Source of the DNA: Candidatus Hydrogenedentota bacterium
Lineage (GTDB): Bacteria > Hydrogenedentota > Hydrogenedentia > Hydrogenedentales > SLHB01
DNA: 64,000 nt
Reading direction: 5' to 3'
NCBI GenBank assembly: GCA_020848835.1
Contig: JADLHJ010000102.1
Location: 1-64,000 of the forward strand
Both the position numbers and the translations under genes were made by a program. This document shows, piece after piece, positions 61,159 through 64,000 of the stretch; positions within the stretch are counted from its first letter, which is position 1; every line of letters begins with the position of its first letter. Below the pieces are notes generated by a model. The model ran no database searches. It was given only the letters and a program-made list of their open reading frames with translations, and was not told the origin of the DNA.

Positions 61159-62343
61159 TTACTCGGAGTCGAGAAAGCGCAGCGCGAGATTAGACATCAA
61201 ACGAATCGCAACCGGGATGGGCGAATCGCCGAAGTTGTATCTCGGACTGTGCAGCGGCGGGTAGGGTGCGTCTGCATTGGGATTCACACCGAGGCATACG
61301 AACGCGCCGGGCGCTTTCTGTAAATAATACGAGAAGTCCTCCGCGCCCATGTACGGGACTTCAAACTGCATGATGTTTTGTTCGCCGAATAGCTTGGTGC
61401 CCGTCTGAATTACGAAATCGGTCATGCGCGGATCGTTGTACAAGACCGGATAACGGTTTTCAGAAAAATGCACATCGACACGCGCGCGCATCGCAATTCC
61501 TATGCTTTCAGCGATACGGCGCATCGACTCTTCGATCCGCAGGTGGTGCGTGTCGTTCAAACTACGGTAGGTGCCTTCCAATACCGCAGTCTCGGGGTTG
61601 ATGTTCGAAGCGCTGCCCGCATGAAATTTTGTAACGCTCACAACGCCCGCATCCCACGGGTTTGTTTCACGACTTACTATGGTCTGAAAACCCGTGACGA
61701 TGTGCGAGCCGACCACTATCGGATCGATGCCCGCGCCGGGGTCGGCTGCGTGGCAGCCTTTGCCATGTATAACGATCTTGAATACGCCTGCGCCCGCGAG
61801 CATCGCGCCAGACTTGATACCGATGTGCCCGACGGGCAACGTCGGCCAGCCGTGCAGCGCAAAGGCCGCATCAACGCCGTCCAGTACGCCTTCCTGCACG
61901 ATGTAACGGCCACCCGCGGCTTCTTCTTCGCCGGGCTGGAACACGAACTTCACTGTGCCTTTAATGCGGTCGCGGTGTTTCGCGAGCGTCTTTACGACGC
62001 CACACATGCACGCGCTGTGACCATCATGGCCGCAGGCGTGCATGCGATTTGGGATTTTTGACGCGTAGGGAAGGCCGGTCTCTTCTTCAATTTCCAGCGC
62101 GTCCATGTCCGCGCGAAGGAGGACAGTCTTGCCGGGTGCGCCGCCCTTCAATTCCGCGACGATGCCGGTGCCTTTCGCGTAGCCGCGTTTGTAGGGAACG
62201 CCGGTGGTGTCGAGAAATCTTGCGATGCGATCGGAGGTCCACTTTTCTTCGAAGCGGATTTCCGGGTGCTCGTGCAGTTCGTGCCGAAGCGACGCGATTT
62301 CGGGCACGAGGGAATCAATGGTTTGAGTCAGATCATCAGCCAT
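61159..62343 (-). CDS. M20 family amidohydrolase (hippurate/N-acyl-amino-acid hydrolase type)
   Basis: A 394-residue metallo-aminoacylase. Metal and catalytic segments: HELHEHPEIRFEE, LLRADMDALEIEEETGL, HACGHDGHSA, FQPGEEEAAGG, FALHGWPTLPVG, and the dimerisation domain (about 185-300, IHGKGCHAADPGAGIDPIV). C-terminal YMGAEDFSYYLQKAPGAF supplies late ligands. Cleaves N-acyl or benzoyl groups from amino acids; exact substrate unknown. It starts the cluster M20, DinB-like, ferredoxin. Confidence 0.92.
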   Translation of the reverse strand: MADDLTQTIDSLVPEIASLRHELHEHPEIRFEEKWTSDRIARFLDTTGVPYKRGYAKGTGIVAELKGGAPGKTVLLRADMDALEIEEETGLPYASKIPNRMHACGHDGHSACMCGVVKTLAKHRDRIKGTVKFVFQPGEEEAAGGRYIVQEGVLDGVDAAFALHGWPTLPVGHIGIKSGAMLAGAGVFKIVIHGKGCHAADPGAGIDPIVVGSHIVTGFQTIVSRETNPWDAGVVSVTKFHAGSASNINPETAVLEGTYRSLNDTHHLRIEESMRRIAESIGIAMRARVDVHFSENRYPVLYNDPRMTDFVIQTGTKLFGEQNIMQFEVPYMGAEDFSYYLQKAPGAFVCLGVNPNADAPYPPLHSPRYNFGDSPIPVAIRLMSNLALRFLDSE

Positions 62344-62464
62344 TAGTGAATTGCCTTGACGTAACTACACCGCGGATATGCGCAGTGCGGCGATTGAAGG
62401 CAGACTAACGGAACAAACTTGCGTGTGCAACTTCGCGAGGAATAGTACACAACTGGATAAAAAG

Positions 62465-62529
62465 GAGCACGGGCATCTTGCCCGTGATGAGTGCTATGGC
62501 AGGCAATCACGGGCAAGATGCCCGTGCTC
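62465..62529. repeat. Perfect 24-bp inverted repeat after the CBS gene
   Basis: The left arm (62465-62488) starts GAGCACGGGCATC and the right arm (62506-62529) is its exact reverse complement; the centre is 17 bases. Each arm is itself part palindromic (CGGGCATCTTGCCCG). It lies in the 62344-62532 gap between the amidohydrolase and CBS genes; no T-run. Confidence 0.8.
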
Positions 62530-62532
62530 TTG

Positions 62533-63072
62533 TTACCCGTGCAGACGTTCGCGCATGACGGCGGCGAGATTTTTGGGTTCGAGCCGCGCGGCCAGATTCT
62601 GGAATTGCTGGATGGATTTTGGCTTGGTCTGCGTTTCGAGTTCGACTTCCTCGCGCTGCTTGTCACGGACGATTTCGCGTTGCAGTTGCTGAATGCCGCG
62701 CAGCATGTCCTGGCGGCAGATGCGCCCCACAGGCTTGTCATTCTCCATTACAGGCAAGACGGCGAAATTCGTATCCAGAAAATGTTTTGCGACCGTGAAC
62801 AGATCCATGTCGGTGGTGATCATCGCTCTCGGCGTTGACATATAGTCGCTCACTTTGCCGGATGCGAGACTTTGGTAGGTGGAAGCGGACAATACGCGCA
62901 GGCAATCTTTTTCGGTGAGGATGCCAAGCAGGTTGCCTTCGCCGTCGAGCACCGGCGCGCCGGCCGCGCGTTTGTTCTCGAGCAGATCGATCGCTTCGTA
63001 GATCTCCATGTCCGGCCGCAGGGTGATGAACCATGTGGACATGCAATCGCGTGCTGTAGGGACTCGTTGCAT
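62533..63072 (-). CDS. Two-CBS-domain protein
   Basis: A 179-residue cytoplasmic protein made of a CBS pair: CBS1 about 8-65 (MSTWFITLRPDMEIYEAIDL, AGAPVLDGEGNLLGILTEKD) and CBS2 about 75-130 (YMSTPRAMITTDMDLFTVAK, FAVLPVMENDKPVGRICRQD). A charged C-terminal helix region follows (REIVRDKQREEVELETQTK). CBS pairs bind adenine nucleotides and usually regulate another protein; the partner is unknown. No adjacent enzyme is an obvious target. Confidence 0.87.
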   Translation of the reverse strand: MQRVPTARDCMSTWFITLRPDMEIYEAIDLLENKRAAGAPVLDGEGNLLGILTEKDCLRVLSASTYQSLASGKVSDYMSTPRAMITTDMDLFTVAKHFLDTNFAVLPVMENDKPVGRICRQDMLRGIQQLQREIVRDKQREEVELETQTKPKSIQQFQNLAARLEPKNLAAVMRERLHG

Positions 63073-63407
63073 GACTGCTCTCCCGTTCGCGGCCCCTGCC
63101 GCGCGCCGTTGCTCAAATCACGCTTTACTTCCCACAAAAATTGTAGCACTTGTTGGGCGATCTGGAAAGGGAAAAATTCCTAAAAAAAGGCGCAAAATCG
63201 CGACTTTTTGCACGATTAACATATCCATTGCGCGGTGGTTTACTTACGCAAAACTCGTGAAATAGATCGCGATTGGTCAGTCGCTCGAAACGAGATCCAA
63301 TGTGGCAATTTGTAGTCCCGCTCTCCGCGGCAGGGCGCACTTTTACGTAAGATTCGTTTGCTTCGCAGAACGCCCGGCACCGAGACCGGGCGCTACCAGG
63401 CCACTTT
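63073..63407. other. Intergenic region between CBS gene and fumC
   Basis: No gene seen. An A+T-rich stretch with A/T runs at 63165-63260 probably holds the CBS-gene promoter. CGCCCGG/CCGGGCG (63371-63392) forms a hairpin 16 bases past the fumC stop and may be its terminator, though no T-run follows. Confidence 0.5.
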
Positions 63408-64000
63408 CTACGACGGCCCGATCATCTTTGTCGGGTCTACTTCCGCGTCGAATTCTTCCGCCGTGAGCAGGCTGAGCGCGATTGCTTCTTGTTTTAATGT
63501 GGTGCCGTTCTTGTGCGCGGTCTTCGCGATCTTCGCGGCGTTGTCGTAACCGATCTTGCGGTTGAGCGCGGTGACAAGCATCAGCGATTTGTGGAGCAAT
63601 TCGTCGATGCGCGCATTGTTCGGCTCGATGCCCTCCGCGCAATGTTCATTGAAGGATCGTGCGCCATCGGCCAACAACCGAATCGATTGCAGGACGTTGT
63701 AGATGATCACGGGTTTGTAGACGTTCAATTCGAAATTGCCGGACGCGCCGCCAACGTTTACAGCGACGTCGTTGCCAATGACTTGCGCGGCGATCATGGT
63801 GATCGCTTCGCTCTGTGTGGGGTTCACTTTGCCGGGCATGATGGAAGAGCCGGGTTCGTTTTCGGGAATGGTGATTTCGCCGAGACCGCAGCGCGGACCG
63901 CTGGCGAGCCAGCGCACGTCGTTCGCGATTTTCATCAGGCTGCATGCGATGGTTTTTAATGCGCCGTGCGTCATCAACAACGCATCGTGCGCGGCGAGGG
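63408..64000 (-). CDS. fumC: Class II fumarate hydratase, C-terminal part (cut by window edge)
   Basis: The frame runs past base 64000. The visible 197 residues include LAAHDALLMTHGALKT, the fumarase/aspartase signature GSSIMPGKVNPTQSEA with the catalytic Ser, GNFELNVYKPVI, and a C-terminal domain rich in Lys/Asn (IGYDNAAKIAKTAHKNGTTL). SGPRCGLGEI and ENEPGSS are specific to fumarase C rather than aspartase. It hydrates fumarate to malate in the TCA cycle; the N-terminal 260 or so residues lie outside. Confidence 0.94.
   Translation of the reverse strand, partial: LAAHDALLMTHGALKTIACSLMKIANDVRWLASGPRCGLGEITIPENEPGSSIMPGKVNPTQSEAITMIAAQVIGNDVAVNVGGASGNFELNVYKPVIIYNVLQSIRLLADGARSFNEHCAEGIEPNNARIDELLHKSLMLVTALNRKIGYDNAAKIAKTAHKNGTTLKQEAIALSLLTAEEFDAEVDPTKMIGPS

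Overview
The window reads as a chromosomal stretch of a Gram-negative, environmental, respiring bacterium. There is no sign of a phage, plasmid, insertion sequence or CRISPR array. The mix of genes recalls the planctomycete-like or Hydrogenedentota-type phyla: two Tat-exported Gfo/Idh/MocA oxidoreductases, a heparinase II/III-type lyase, two-domain esterases, giant multiheme cytochromes, bacillithiol synthesis, a heptosyltransferase-like GT9 and many short palindromic intergenic repeats. That placement is inferred from gene content only.

Layout. 1-6300: a 5'-cut two-domain alpha/beta hydrolase, a TerC/Alx metal exporter behind a recognisable yybP-ykoY (Mn2+) riboswitch, and a DprE2/DprE1-like epimerase pair. 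6300-8900: modABC molybdate importer. 8900-15800: 2-oxoglutarate dehydrogenase operon sucA-sucB-(lspA)-lpdA plus a lipoprotein esterase. 15800-20800: two tandem multiheme c-type cytochromes (19 and 11 CxxCH motifs), each fused to a membrane cytochrome b domain. 20800-27000: a sorbosone-dehydrogenase-like propeller, citrate synthase, an unknown membrane protein and a large secreted protein rich in Asp calcium-type loops. 27100-31000: AmrB/Memo, Nif3-like protein, glycogen synthase and TsaE. 31100-34800: heparinase II/III-like lyase, a 56-codon secreted peptide gene with its own promoter and terminator, and a small membrane protein. 34800-51200: a long run of minus-strand genes in the order hpf, hprK-rapZ, ptsH-ptsI-dxr-rseP, lysC-pyk-methyltransferase-bshC-bshB1-bshA-oxidoreductase. 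51500-64000: GT9, tRNA-Ser(GCT), a two-component cluster, phosphoesterase, second Gfo/Idh/MocA protein, oligoendopeptidase F, ferredoxin, DinB-like protein, M20 amidohydrolase, CBS protein and the C-terminal part of fumarase, cut by the right edge.

How the genes fit together. Three TCA-cycle loci (OGDH, citrate synthase, fumarase) and the cytochrome pair point to oxidative metabolism, with periplasmic electron transfer from the quinone pool. HPr, enzyme I, HPr kinase and RapZ occur without any sugar-specific EII, so the PTS here is probably regulatory. All three bacillithiol enzymes are in one operon, and a DinB-fold protein of the superfamily that includes bacillithiol transferases lies 20 kb away. 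Most operons are tightly packed with 1-20 base overlaps.

Main points for a second look: the 19/11-heme cytochrome-b fusions, a receiver-kinase whose phosphoacceptor His is Gly, the Mn riboswitch with its promoter, the small secreted peptide gene, the bacillithiol operon, DprE1/E2 outside actinobacteria, and two families of dispersed intergenic repeats.
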